DNA from: Anaerolineales bacterium
Lineage (GTDB): Bacteria > Chloroflexota > Anaerolineae > 4572-78 > J111
Length of the DNA stretch: 64,000 bases
Direction of reading: 5' to 3'
Assembly (NCBI GenBank): GCA_020634935.1
Contig: JACKAT010000006.1
Coordinates: 102,507-166,506, forward strand
Position 1 is the first letter of the stretch; each line of letters starts with the position of its first letter. This document shows positions 18,319-26,903 of this stretch, piece after piece. The translations under genes were made by a program, and so were the position numbers. The notes under the pieces were generated by a model that worked only from the letters and a program-made list of their open reading frames with translations, was not told where the DNA came from and did not search any database.

Positions 18319-20457
18319 TTAGTGGGATCGGACATAGACTCGACCCTCGCCGGGCGCCAGACTGTTCACTTTATAATGCTTGCCGTTGAAAATTAGCGTC
18401 TGATCGCGATCCGATACGTAGTCGGCGGTGGAAAACTGACACTGCCAGGGGGCCATCGGATCGACGCCGGGGATAAGGGGGAGGCCAAAACTGGCGATAC
18501 CGTTATCGACATCACCGTTGGCGACAAAGAGGTAATCCGGTTGGTCGTCAGCGTGAGTCCAGGCAAGCAGTTTGCTTTCGCCCAACGCGTCGGGTCGGAT
18601 CAGCCAGCGCACCGGCCGGCCGGCCACATTCGCCCAGATGTGGTCGGCGTAGAGCCTGAGGCGGGTGGTCAGGCTATACAAATGACCGTTTTTGCCCCAC
18701 ACAAACGAGCCATGCGTGGCTTTGGGCCCTTCTGATTCCTGAAAGACGAATAGCTTAGAGTAATGCTCATTAGGCGCGGGTTGGTAGTGAACGTCTCGTG
18801 TTTCAAACCCCAGGCCCATGTAGCTGGACATAGATGTTAGAAAGAGGCCAATAAACAAACGCAGGCCATTGCCTTGCCGGTAAAACTCGTCAAAGCGGGG
18901 ATCATCTTTGTCGGCGGTCATGAGGGTAAAACAGGGGGCGCAGCTGCGGGTTTCGAGCAGGTTGAGATAGGCGTTGAAGCGTTGCAAAAACTCCTTTGAA
19001 CCGACCACCGTCGATTGTAAATCGCCCAGAGTGGTATCGGCGTCGGAGGCTTCCAGATGGTCCAGCTCTTCGCCGTAGGTCATCACGTTACGCGGGGCCA
19101 GGAAGGTTTCGGCGAAGTAACCGAAGTAAGCCACGCCTTGCTCTTGCCGAATATAATTTTTGACCGCGCCCAAAATATCGTAATAACCGTCGATGGTATC
19201 AGGCACACCCGCCGGCCGCATCTGCACATGGGCCATGTCGCCGCGCATAAAATCGAACCCGTAGCGGCGCTGTACTTGGGCGTACTTATCGCACACGTAC
19301 TGCCACACCGCCTGGCGCGGGCGGCTAAAATCGATCGCCCAGTGGCGGTTATCATCGAGCCGTTCGTAAAGTTTGTAGCGCCCCAACGGGCCAAAGACGC
19401 GCGACATCGGTTCCGGTTTGGTGATCAGATAATCGCGCCAGACCTGGCCGACGGCGTCGACAATGCGAGCTTCGTTGCGGTTGTCAACCTTGAGACCACG
19501 ATAGGGTGGCGCCATCGTACCCGGCGCCGGCTCGTAACCGTAGCCATACAGATGCCGAACCAACATCACCCGGCGCGCCTCGCGGCCGGCGTGGTCTTTG
19601 GGCGGGCCAAACAGCAGCCGCAGCCGCCGCCCTTCAGAGATATTAGCGCCGAACAGTTCGGCGGCGGTTGCCGGTAAGGCGTCACCGGCAACCGCCGGGC
19701 CATTTTTCGCCAGAAATTCAAAGATTTTGTACTCGACCTCCCGGTGCAATTCAGCCGAGTGATCGACGATGATCGTATCCTGGCGCTGCAACCATTCGAA
19801 GTAGGCTGGGAACGCCAGCGCGATCTGTGAGAAGCGATCAGTGTGGGGGATGACATCCATGCCTACGGTTTTGCCCATTACATGCAGTATATTGATAACC
19901 GCCCGCAGCTGTTTGTCGATGGTATTCAGTTCAGGTCGCAGGTCGGCCAGTTCGGGGCTAAAAAATTCGGGGTTGAGTTCCCAACTGCTCAGGCCGTACA
20001 TGCTGCCCACTACCCCGGCCTCCCAAATAGGTAAGATGTGGATCGAGTCTTGGGCTTGCGGCAGCGTCAGTGCATATTTGACGATATGCCAAAAACTGCC
20101 CACGGTTCGCACGTTGATGCCGACCATATTGGTCTGCTTCAGCCAGCGGCCGTCCGGTTGGCCGGCCACCGGGCTTTGAATCGCGGTGGGCAGTTGGGCC
20201 GGCGGGTGGTCGGGATCGGTCTGGGCCGGGTCAAGGGCTATCTCGAGCCGGTCGCCCCAGCGGCGGCGGAGGATGGCCAGTGTTTCTTGGCCGGTTAAAG
20301 CGACCGCCTGCTCCGGCAGCAGCCCTGGTATAAATGACTGGCGGCCCTGCTGATAGGCCTCAAGATAAAGCTGGCGTTGGGCAGGCGACTGCCACTGATC
20401 CAGAAATTCTTGGTAGACTTTAGGCAGGTTAAAACGGTCAACGATGAATTCAGCCAC
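18319..20457 (-). CDS. GH13-like alpha-amylase-family protein
   Basis: A 712-residue protein with a TIM-barrel related to glycoside hydrolase family 13. Counting from an upstream TTG at 20484, GH13-type regions appear in order. They are VGMDVIPHTDRF at about 207-218 (region I), FDFMRGDMAH at about 407-416 (region II, with the nucleophile-position Asp), FAETFLAP near 460 (region III, acid/base Glu), and a possible region IV near 551 without the usual HD. A beta-rich C-terminal domain follows. The GTG at 20457 is preferred because AAAAGGA lies eight bases upstream. Loss of the region IV HD leaves activity uncertain. It probably forms a unit with the downstream amidohydrolase-like gene and the upstream GT4 gene, so glycoside or glycoconjugate chemistry is a reasonable guess. 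Confidence 0.72.
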   Translation of the reverse strand: MAEFIVDRFNLPKVYQEFLDQWQSPAQRQLYLEAYQQGRQSFIPGLLPEQAVALTGQETLAILRRRWGDRLEIALDPAQTDPDHPPAQLPTAIQSPVAGQPDGRWLKQTNMVGINVRTVGSFWHIVKYALTLPQAQDSIHILPIWEAGVVGSMYGLSSWELNPEFFSPELADLRPELNTIDKQLRAVINILHVMGKTVGMDVIPHTDRFSQIALAFPAYFEWLQRQDTIIVDHSAELHREVEYKIFEFLAKNGPAVAGDALPATAAELFGANISEGRRLRLLFGPPKDHAGREARRVMLVRHLYGYGYEPAPGTMAPPYRGLKVDNRNEARIVDAVGQVWRDYLITKPEPMSRVFGPLGRYKLYERLDDNRHWAIDFSRPRQAVWQYVCDKYAQVQRRYGFDFMRGDMAHVQMRPAGVPDTIDGYYDILGAVKNYIRQEQGVAYFGYFAETFLAPRNVMTYGEELDHLEASDADTTLGDLQSTVVGSKEFLQRFNAYLNLLETRSCAPCFTLMTADKDDPRFDEFYRQGNGLRLFIGLFLTSMSSYMGLGFETRDVHYQPAPNEHYSKLFVFQESEGPKATHGSFVWGKNGHLYSLTTRLRLYADHIWANVAGRPVRWLIRPDALGESKLLAWTHADDQPDYLFVANGDVDNGIASFGLPLIPGVDPMAPWQCQFSTADYVSDRDQTLIFNGKHYKVNSLAPGEGRVYVRSH

Positions 20458-20594
20458 GCTGCACGTCCTTTTAGTTCGCTGCAAGGTTGCAGAGTTGCAG
20501 GCTAGCAGAGTTGTAGAGTAGCAAAGTTACAGGATGACAAGGTTGCAGCGTTGCGGAGTGAGTTTGGTGCTAACACTTCTTCAACTCCTATAGG

Positions 20595-20720
20595 ACCTAC
20601 GCAGTTGAGTGTATTGAACCCAGGTGACAGTCACTTTTGGCTGAAAATGAATGTCCGTTTTGCCCAAACAGGTCGATTTATCGCCGCTAAGTGACTGCCA
20701 TCTTTTGAACTGCGTAACCC
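20595..20720. repeat. Palindromic element family A, complete copy
   Basis: ACCTACGCAGTTGAGTG at the left and TTTTGAACTGCGTAACCCC at the right, with inverted GGTGACAGTCAC / AGTGACTGCCAT inside and the AATGTCCGTTTTGCCCAAACAGG interior. It matches 4981-5105 along its length. Flanking 20480-20580 is TTGCAGAGTTGCAG-type low-complexity sequence, and 20720-20790 contains AACTCTTAACTC runs. No gene lies in 20458-20836. Confidence 0.8.
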
Positions 20721-20836
20721 CTATCCTAAACGCTTTAACGCCCTAACTCCTTAACTCTCCAACTCTTAACTCTTCAACTAACAACAACTGGGAAAATAAT
20801 GCCCAAGTCTACCTCAAAACGCCGTTTGAGTCCAAA

Positions 20837-22084
20837 TTAGAAATTGCCCAGAACCGTGTGCAGCTTTTTCTCTAGCACCTCATACGAGAAATATTCTAAA
20901 GCAAGTTCATAATTCTTCCGGGCTATGGCTTGAACCCGGTCGGGATCGGCCAGCAGAGCCTGGGTTTGTTGGGCGGCGTCATCATCGACAAAGCCGTCTA
21001 GCTCGACAAACTCGAACCCCAGCGGCCCGATATCGGCGTTATAAACGGGGTAGCGATTGATCACAATCAAGCGATGGAAATAGATAGCTTCCAGCAGGGC
21101 GTTGCCAAAACCTTCGTAGATACTGGGGTAGGTGATTAAATCGGCGTGAGGGTAAGCATCCCACAAGGAATAGATTTTATGACCATTCATGTGGCAGCGC
21201 TCTGACCCAACCAGATGATCGACCAGTTTTAGAGTCACCCGCATCATGCCGGCTTCGCGTTTGAGCCAATGCCAGTATTCTAACCCTTCATCCGCAGCCC
21301 GGTGGGTAATAAACAGCTGCTTCTTGGGCGTATCCAACCGGCTGACCAACCCCAGCGCCATCTCGATGCCCTTGCGCTGGATGACGCGAGTCGGCTGGAG
21401 GATGAAGAGTTCGCCCGGTTCTAAATTGAGGGCGCTGCGAAAATCTTGGTTGTAGGTGTCGAGCGGCGGCGGCGCGGTGGCAAAATCATGCACGTTAGGA
21501 ATCACTTCCGAGGCGATGCCACGCCGGCTTTTGAGGTTGTTTTGAGCGATAGAGTTAATGGTAACGTGCTGAATGGTGGGTAATTTGGCCGGAAAAGCCG
21601 TATCCAACAGATCTAAGATCTCATTCGTGCGATAGCGCTGTCGCTCCCAATAGAGATCATGGTGATGAGCGATGGTATTGATGCCCAACTCGGCAATCAG
21701 GCCGGTCAAAGCAATCCCCAAGGCCAGGTTCATCGGGATGGTCAGCGCGTTCTCTACAATAATGACCTCCAGTTTATTGGAGCGAATAAATTTTCGCAGC
21801 GGGGTGCGGATTTGATCGGCCTGCCCATAAATATCGCCGGTGAGCTTGTGGGCGTCACCGTTGCGGCGATCCGCCCCAAATGCTCGCTGGCTGACACTAA
21901 TCGCCGATTTGTGGTCGAAATGTAGTTCGGGGATCAGTGTACCCCCGGCGGCATAGCCGCTCAATTCTCCGGCGCAAAAAAAGACTTCGTGCCCCATTCG
22001 CCTCAGGACGTGAGTCCATTTTTCGACCTCCAGGGAAACACCGTCGGTACCGCTAAGCCGGGTTGAAATAAAGCCAATTCGCAT
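20837..22084 (-). CDS. Glycosyltransferase family 4
   Basis: A 415-residue GT-B fold glycosyltransferase. The N-terminus MRIGFISTRLSGTDGVSLEV is the usual nucleotide-fold start with a Gly-rich acceptor loop. The C-terminal half carries the GT4 donor-site signature YPSIYEGFGNALLEA (E...E about 8 residues apart), followed by a helix that ends the protein. It transfers a sugar from an activated donor to an unknown acceptor in the cytoplasm. AAAGGAA precedes the ATG by 9 bases. It heads the co-directional cluster with the GH13-like gene, separated by 379 bases that include a repeat element, so it may be a separate transcript. Confidence 0.88.
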   Translation of the reverse strand: MRIGFISTRLSGTDGVSLEVEKWTHVLRRMGHEVFFCAGELSGYAAGGTLIPELHFDHKSAISVSQRAFGADRRNGDAHKLTGDIYGQADQIRTPLRKFIRSNKLEVIIVENALTIPMNLALGIALTGLIAELGINTIAHHHDLYWERQRYRTNEILDLLDTAFPAKLPTIQHVTINSIAQNNLKSRRGIASEVIPNVHDFATAPPPLDTYNQDFRSALNLEPGELFILQPTRVIQRKGIEMALGLVSRLDTPKKQLFITHRAADEGLEYWHWLKREAGMMRVTLKLVDHLVGSERCHMNGHKIYSLWDAYPHADLITYPSIYEGFGNALLEAIYFHRLIVINRYPVYNADIGPLGFEFVELDGFVDDDAAQQTQALLADPDRVQAIARKNYELALEYFSYEVLEKKLHTVLGNF

Positions 22085-22117
22085 GAAGTTAGTTCCTTTC
22101 TATCAGAAATGGGTCGA

Positions 22118-22190
22118 GTATCTTCTCAAAAAAATTTTTTAGAGCAAACGTGAGTTTGTTCGATGTTACCCCCAATTGTTGAGAAGATAC
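22118..22190. repeat. Inverted repeat GTATCTTCTCA / TGAGAAGATAC
   Basis: GTATCTTCTCA at 22118-22128 and TGAGAAGATAC at 22180-22190 are exact complements, with a further imperfect stem (GCAAACGTGAGTTTGTTC) inside. A single end is present at 9916-9926. The remainder of 22191-22391 is AT-rich and shows nothing definite. Confidence 0.6.
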
Positions 22191-22391
22191 GGGCTGGGTT
22201 TCTAAATGGATGGGGGCTATTTTGTTCTCACGCTTTTAACATATTTATGACGGACATTTTAATTCAGGGGCATATAAAATGAATAAGAAAAAAATATTAA
22301 ATTGGTTAAATATTAAGGTTTGAGGCTGACAGGCACAACGTTTGTTCATTTAATCCCCATTAAATTTTATTAATACCAAAAAATGACCGGA

Positions 22392-22419
22392 TTGACAAAC
22401 TTTCAAAAAGTGATACAAT
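22392..22419 (+). promoter_or_regulatory. Sigma-70 type promoter
   Basis: TTGACA at 22392-22397 and TACAAT at 22414-22419 with a 16-base spacer. The expected start is near 22426, almost at the base of the hairpin that follows. Confidence 0.7.
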
Positions 22420-22428
22420 TCACAAGAT

Positions 22429-22463
22429 AAGCGCGTCGCAGCCCTGCCACGCGCTTTTTTCTT
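22429..22463 (+). terminator. Promoter-proximal terminator-like hairpin
   Basis: AAGCGCGT and ACGCGCTT form an 8-bp stem around a 12-base loop, followed by TTTTTTCTTT. It sits directly after the predicted transcript start and 20 bases before the next ATG. The arrangement is the same as in front of thrS. Confidence 0.7.
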
Positions 22464-22480
22464 TAAGAAAGGAATTGCTG

Positions 22481-22771
22481 ATGTTTTACGAAGTGCTTAA
22501 AATTATGGTATTAATATTGGGACCGTTGGTAACGTATCTGGCAGTAGTCAGTGTGCTGCAGGCGCCGGAACTGATTGTGAAACTACCGGCCCCAGCCCGC
22601 TACCTGATAGAGTTCGTTGGCGGCAGCTTTATTGTGGGGGCTTGGCTCGTCCCGCCGGCCGAGGCGCTCACCGGTGCGATGGCGCTGATCGGCTTGCTGC
22701 TGCTGCTCACCCCGATGACCGCCCACAAACTCGACCGCGCCCTGACCGGTTTCAGAGAAACCTGGCAGTAA
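22481..22771 (+). CDS. Small membrane protein of unknown function
   Basis: A 96-residue hydrophobic protein. The ATG at 22481 has AAAGGA seven bases upstream. Three predicted membrane segments lie at about 8-26, 42-60 and 63-78, and the protein ends in a short basic and polar tail (HKLDRALTGFRETWQ). No known family was recognised. It is expressed from its own promoter behind a terminator-like hairpin and is followed by a strong terminator, so it is a single-gene unit. Confidence 0.75.
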   Translation: MFYEVLKIMVLILGPLVTYLAVVSVLQAPELIVKLPAPARYLIEFVGGSFIVGAWLVPPAEALTGAMALIGLLLLLTPMTAHKLDRALTGFRETWQ

Positions 22772-22819
22772 CCGGCGGTTTCCGACAAAAATGAATCGAT
22801 TGTCTGTGATAGACATTAA

Positions 22820-22858
22820 AAACACGCCAACCCTATCATAAGTTGGCGTGTTTTTTGT
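22820..22858 (+). terminator. Intrinsic terminator
   Basis: AAAACACGCCAAC and GTTGGCGTGTTTTTT form a perfect stem of at least 11 bp followed by T-rich sequence, about 50 bases after the small membrane protein gene. Confidence 0.9.
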
Positions 22859-22941
22859 AATGTCTGGCCAAAAACTAGAATATACCTAACTGCCCAGGAC
22901 AGAAACAGGTCTTGCCCAATCTGTCCAATTCTTCCCCGTTT

Positions 22942-23217
22942 TTACACCTCAGCCGTGGTCGGATCGATCATTTGCCTGATGGTCGATACCTGATCGGCCG
23001 GAAAGCCGCCGCGACGGGCGTGCTCGCGCACCATCTCCGCATCAGGCGCAATGTAGACGCAATAAATGCGGTCATCCGTAACGAAACTCTGTACCCATTG
23101 AATTTGCGGCCCCATCTCGCTGAGCACGCTGTTAGATTGCTGCGAAATAGCTTGCAGCTCCTGGGCCGACAATTGACCGGCTTGAGGGATGGTTCGTTCA
23201 ATGATATACTTTGGCAT
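22942..23217 (-). CDS. DUF4242 family protein (SCO4226-like)
   Basis: A 91-residue protein starting MPKYIIERTIPQAGQLS and containing VQSFVTDDRIYCVYIAPD and MVREHARRGGFPADQVSTI, the typical pattern of DUF4242. A Streptomyces member (SCO4226) is described as nickel-binding with a ferredoxin-like fold. The physiological role is unknown. The ribosome site AAAGGGG lies 7 bases before the ATG. It is a single gene, transcribed toward the terminator of the neighbour and divergent from the fused regulator. The His of REHARR is the kind of residue such proteins use for metal binding. Confidence 0.82.
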   Translation of the reverse strand: MPKYIIERTIPQAGQLSAQELQAISQQSNSVLSEMGPQIQWVQSFVTDDRIYCVYIAPDAEMVREHARRGGFPADQVSTIRQMIDPTTAEV

Positions 23218-23306
23218 GGTTAATCCCCTTTCTTATAGTAAAATGCTTAAAATCGATTAATCTACGCTAATTAAAGCACAGGTCCCCCCTCAGTAGGTAG
23301 CTTTTT

Positions 23307-23339
23307 GTGATACTAGAGTGATACTGAGGTGATACTGTT
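23307..23339 (+). promoter_or_regulatory. Three 11-bp direct repeats GTGATACTnnn
   Basis: GTGATACTAGA (23307-23317), GTGATACTGAG (23318-23328) and GTGATACTGTT (23329-23339) are followed by a partial GTGATCAT at 23345. The 11-base period puts the units on one face of the helix. They lie 55 bases before an XRE-type regulator and 90 bases from a divergent gene, a likely operator. Confidence 0.55.
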
Positions 23340-23394
23340 AAAAGGTGATCATCATTTCAACTCAAGTGACGGTCACCTCGCCCTAAGAGGAGAT

Positions 23395-26300
23395 ATGGCG
23401 AATACGGTTTCATTTGGCTATTGGGTCCGGCGGCAGCGCAAGGCGTTAGACCTAACCCAAGATAGCCTGGCCCGACAAGTCGGCTGCGCCGTGGTCACCA
23501 TCAGAAAGATCGAACGGGATGAGCGCCGGCCCTCCCGCCAAATGGCCAATCGCCTGGCCGACTGCTTGACCATCCCGCCGGATGAGCGAGATGCCTTCAT
23601 TCAGTGTGGCCTGGGCGAACAGCCGGTGGATGTCCTCCCTCTGCCGCATCAGCCGGTCGAACCGGCCGGCAGCGCTTTTCCGCCGTCACTTCCCCTCTTT
23701 CTTGACATGCCCACGCCGGAGTCAACCAGTGACGCCGAGAGCCGCTTCGTTGGGCGGCGGGCTGAATTAGATCGATTAACCAGCCATTTGACGGCGGCCC
23801 TGGCCGGAGACGGACACATGGTCTTCGTGACCGGCGAGGCCGGCCGGGGTAAGACCGCGCTGTTAGCCGAATTTGCCAGGGTGGCCCAGGCCGCTCAGCC
23901 GGAGTTGATTATCGCCTGGGGCCGCTGCAGCGCCTACGCTGGCTCCGGCGATCCTTACCTGCCCTTTCGGGACATTATGGAAATGATCGCCGGTGATGTG
24001 GCGGGCTCCTTGACGGCCGGCATTATTACCCGCGAACAGGCGCGCCGGTTGTGGAACTTCGCGCCCGTTGCGGTTAACACCCTGCTGGAGATAAGCCCCG
24101 CCCTGATTGACCTATTGGTCTCGGCCAGTCTCCTGCGCCGGCAGCCCCGGTTAGCCTCTTTGATGGCCTCGTTTGAAAAGCCGCCCAATTCCCCGGAACG
24201 ACACCAGATTTTTGATCAGGTCACAAAAATGCTTCAAGCCCTGGCTCGCCGGCAGCCCTTATTGCTGCTGCTCGACGATTTACAGTGGGCCGACGCGACC
24301 TCGATCAACCTGCTGTTCCATCTGGGCCGGCGGCTGCCCGGCAGCCGGCTGCTCATTGTGGGTACATACCGGCCCAGCGAAATCATGGTGGGGCTATCGG
24401 CCTTGGAGCCGGAACTCCAGCAGCCGCATCTCCTGGAGCCGATTATCAACGAGTTCCGCCAGCAGTTTGGCGACATCCAACTGAACCTGGAACGATTTGA
24501 GCCAGCCGCCGGCCGTCAACTGGTGGACGCGTTGCTGGATCGCGAGCCTAACCATCTGCCGGAATCGTTTCGGGTGGCCCTGTTTTGGCAGACCAAAGGC
24601 CATCCCCTGTTCACCATTGAGTTGATCCGAGAGATGCAAGCGCGAGGTGACTTGATCCGCGGCCACAGCGGCCAGTGGGTCTTGAAGTCAGAAACGTTAG
24701 ACTGGACCAGCCTGCCGGTGCGGGTGGAAGCGGTGATTGACCAACGCTTAGGCCGGCTGGATGACACGTTGCGCGCCATCTTGACGGTGGCCTGTGTTGA
24801 AGGGGAAACTTTTACAGCCGAGGTGATCGCCCAGGTTGAACCGCTGGATCAGCGTCATCTTCTGCGGCGTCTCTCGCAGGAGTTGGAAAAACGCCACCGG
24901 CTGGTCCGAGAAGTGGCGGCCGTGGAGGTGAATGGTCGGCACCTATCACGGTACCAGTTTACGCACCTCTTATTTCAGCAGTACCTCTACCAGCAGCTTG
25001 GTCACGGCGAACGAACTTTACTCCACGCTCAGGTGGCTCAGGCCCTGGCGGATCTGTATCAGGACCAAACCGCCGCCATCGCGGTGCAGCTGGCTCACCA
25101 CTACATTGAGGCTAATGACAAAGACAAAGCCGTCAATTACCTGCTGCCAGCCGGCGACCGCGCTCGAGCGTTGTCGGCTCACGCCGAAGCAGTTGAACAC
25201 TACCAACGGGCTTTGGCTTTTTTGCAGGAAGCTGGCCGCCACGAACAGGCCGCCCGCACGCTGATGAAGCTGGGCTTGACCCATCATCTGGCTTTTAATT
25301 TTACCCAGGCTCATCAAGCCTATGCCGGCGGATTTACCCTGTGGCGGCAAGCGCGGGAGCGGCCGATTGACTCTATCCGCCATTACGCTCCCGCCCCCCA
25401 TGCTTTACGGACCAACTGGCACGACCCGGACACCCTCGACCCCACCCGCCCGCGGACCATCTGGTCGGTGGGGCTGGCCCATCAGTTGTTCAGCGGCCTG
25501 CTGACCCTTAGCCCGGAGTTGGATGTGATGCCGGATGTGGCGCACAGTTGGGACGTGGGTGACGGTGGGCGTACCTATGTTTTTCATCTACGGAATGATG
25601 TCTTCTGGAGTGACGGCCTGCCGGTGACCGCCGATGATTTTGTCTACGCCTGGCAGCGGGCGCTCGATCCGGCTGGGTGGGCTTCTTTTGCCGGAGCGCT
25701 GCTGGGTGATATCGAGCAGGCCAGCGCCTTTCGTCAAGGGGCCATCACCGATCCTCATCAAGTGGCCGTGCGTGCAATTGACCCCTTGACCCTGCGGGTG
25801 TCGTTGGAGGGGCCAACCAATTACTTCCCCCACCTGTTGACCTTCCCCACCACCTTCCCAATTCCCCGTCACCACGTCGAGAAATATGGCGAGGCCTGGG
25901 CCGCAGCGGATCGGCTGGTGACGAATGGGCCGTTCCGATTAAAAACGTGGCGTCGCGGCGAGTCGCTGGTTTTGCAGCGCAACCCCACCTATCACAATCC
26001 CTGGCCGGGGAATGTGGAGCAGCTAGAATTGAGCCTGGACGCCGATCCAACCGATCTACTGCGGCGGTACGAGGTCGGCGACCTGGACTTGCTCCATTTG
26101 CACCTTCTGCCGCCCATCGACATGGACCGCGCCCGACAGCGGCACACCACCGATTATCTTTCAGGTCCGCAACTGCTGACCCATTATATCTGGTTCATTC
26201 ACCTCGCCCAGCCCCCTTTAAACGATGAGCGCGTTCGACAGGCCCTGGCCCTGGCCTTAGACCAAGCAGAACTGGCCAATGTGGCCATGAGGGGCTTTGT

Positions 26301-26892
26301 TTACCCGGCCCGAGGCGGTTTTGTCCCACCGGGGATGCCGGGGTATGCGCCTGAAGTGGGCTGGCCTTACCACCCGGCCCGCTCGCGGCAACTCCTGGCC
26401 GAAGCCGGCTATCCGGCCGGGCGAGGTTTCCCTCCGTTAGAAGCGCTGAATCGACCGGATCATGAGCCGCTGGCTAACTATTGCCAACGCGCCTGGCGTG
26501 AGGTTTTAGGAATTGATGTAGCATGGAAAACGGTGCCGCTGTCTACCCTGTTCGAACGGTACGAACAATCGCCGCCCGATTTGGCCCTCGGCTTGTGGGT
26601 GGCTGATTACCCCGACCCTGATTGCTACCTGCGCGTGTGCGTTGAGATAGAAAACCCTAACTGGCGCCATGACCTTTACCGGCAGTTGATAGCCACCGCT
26701 CGCCGAGCCACCGATCAGGCCGAACGACTCCAACTTTATACCCAGGCGGAGGCTATCCTGGCTCAGGCGGCGCCGCTTATCCCGCTGGCTTATGGCCGGG
26801 TACATTTGTTGCTGAAACCGTGGGTCAAACAGTACCAGTTATCCACCATGAAGGGGCAGTTTTGGCAAGACATCATCATTGACCCCCACTAA
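23395..26892 (+). CDS. Fusion regulator: XRE helix-turn-helix, STAND ATPase, TPR, SBP_bac_5
   Basis: A protein of about 1165 residues. An XRE-type helix-turn-helix (about 8-60: RRQRKALDLTQDSLARQVG) is followed by an AAA/STAND ATPase with Walker A GEAGRGKT at 147-154 and Walker B LLLLLDDLQWAD at about 288-300. Helical TPR-like repeats follow (about 530-650). From about 668 to the end there is a complete family-5 extracellular solute-binding domain of the oligopeptide/nickel type (FSGLLTLSPELDVMPDVA, then VFHLRNDVFWSDGLPVTADDF). There is no signal peptide, so it is cytoplasmic. SgrR of E. coli is a precedent for HTH plus SBP_5. The ATG at 23395 follows AAGAGGAG closely; an earlier in-frame codon exists at 23329. 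It is probably autoregulated through the upstream direct repeats. Confidence 0.88.
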   Translation: MANTVSFGYWVRRQRKALDLTQDSLARQVGCAVVTIRKIERDERRPSRQMANRLADCLTIPPDERDAFIQCGLGEQPVDVLPLPHQPVEPAGSAFPPSLPLFLDMPTPESTSDAESRFVGRRAELDRLTSHLTAALAGDGHMVFVTGEAGRGKTALLAEFARVAQAAQPELIIAWGRCSAYAGSGDPYLPFRDIMEMIAGDVAGSLTAGIITREQARRLWNFAPVAVNTLLEISPALIDLLVSASLLRRQPRLASLMASFEKPPNSPERHQIFDQVTKMLQALARRQPLLLLLDDLQWADATSINLLFHLGRRLPGSRLLIVGTYRPSEIMVGLSALEPELQQPHLLEPIINEFRQQFGDIQLNLERFEPAAGRQLVDALLDREPNHLPESFRVALFWQTKGHPLFTIELIREMQARGDLIRGHSGQWVLKSETLDWTSLPVRVEAVIDQRLGRLDDTLRAILTVACVEGETFTAEVIAQVEPLDQRHLLRRLSQELEKRHRLVREVAAVEVNGRHLSRYQFTHLLFQQYLYQQLGHGERTLLHAQVAQALADLYQDQTAAIAVQLAHHYIEANDKDKAVNYLLPAGDRARALSAHAEAVEHYQRALAFLQEAGRHEQAARTLMKLGLTHHLAFNFTQAHQAYAGGFTLWRQARERPIDSIRHYAPAPHALRTNWHDPDTLDPTRPRTIWSVGLAHQLFSGLLTLSPELDVMPDVAHSWDVGDGGRTYVFHLRNDVFWSDGLPVTADDFVYAWQRALDPAGWASFAGALLGDIEQASAFRQGAITDPHQVAVRAIDPLTLRVSLEGPTNYFPHLLTFPTTFPIPRHHVEKYGEAWAAADRLVTNGPFRLKTWRRGESLVLQRNPTYHNPWPGNVEQLELSLDADPTDLLRRYEVGDLDLLHLHLLPPIDMDRARQRHTTDYLSGPQLLTHYIWFIHLAQPPLNDERVRQALALALDQAELANVAMRGFVYPARGGFVPPGMPGYAPEVGWPYHPARSRQLLAEAGYPAGRGFPPLEALNRPDHEPLANYCQRAWREVLGIDVAWKTVPLSTLFERYEQSPPDLALGLWVADYPDPDCYLRVCVEIENPNWRHDLYRQLIATARRATDQAERLQLYTQAEAILAQAAPLIPLAYGRVHLLLKPWVKQYQLSTMKGQFWQDIIIDPH

Positions 26893-26903
26893 GGAAATAA
26901 AAC

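Noticed and set aside
23395..26892. Two separate genes (regulator and substrate-binding protein) misjoined
   Set aside because: The frame is continuous across the junction near 25390, no internal ribosome site or signal peptide is present at the SBP domain, and SgrR gives a precedent.
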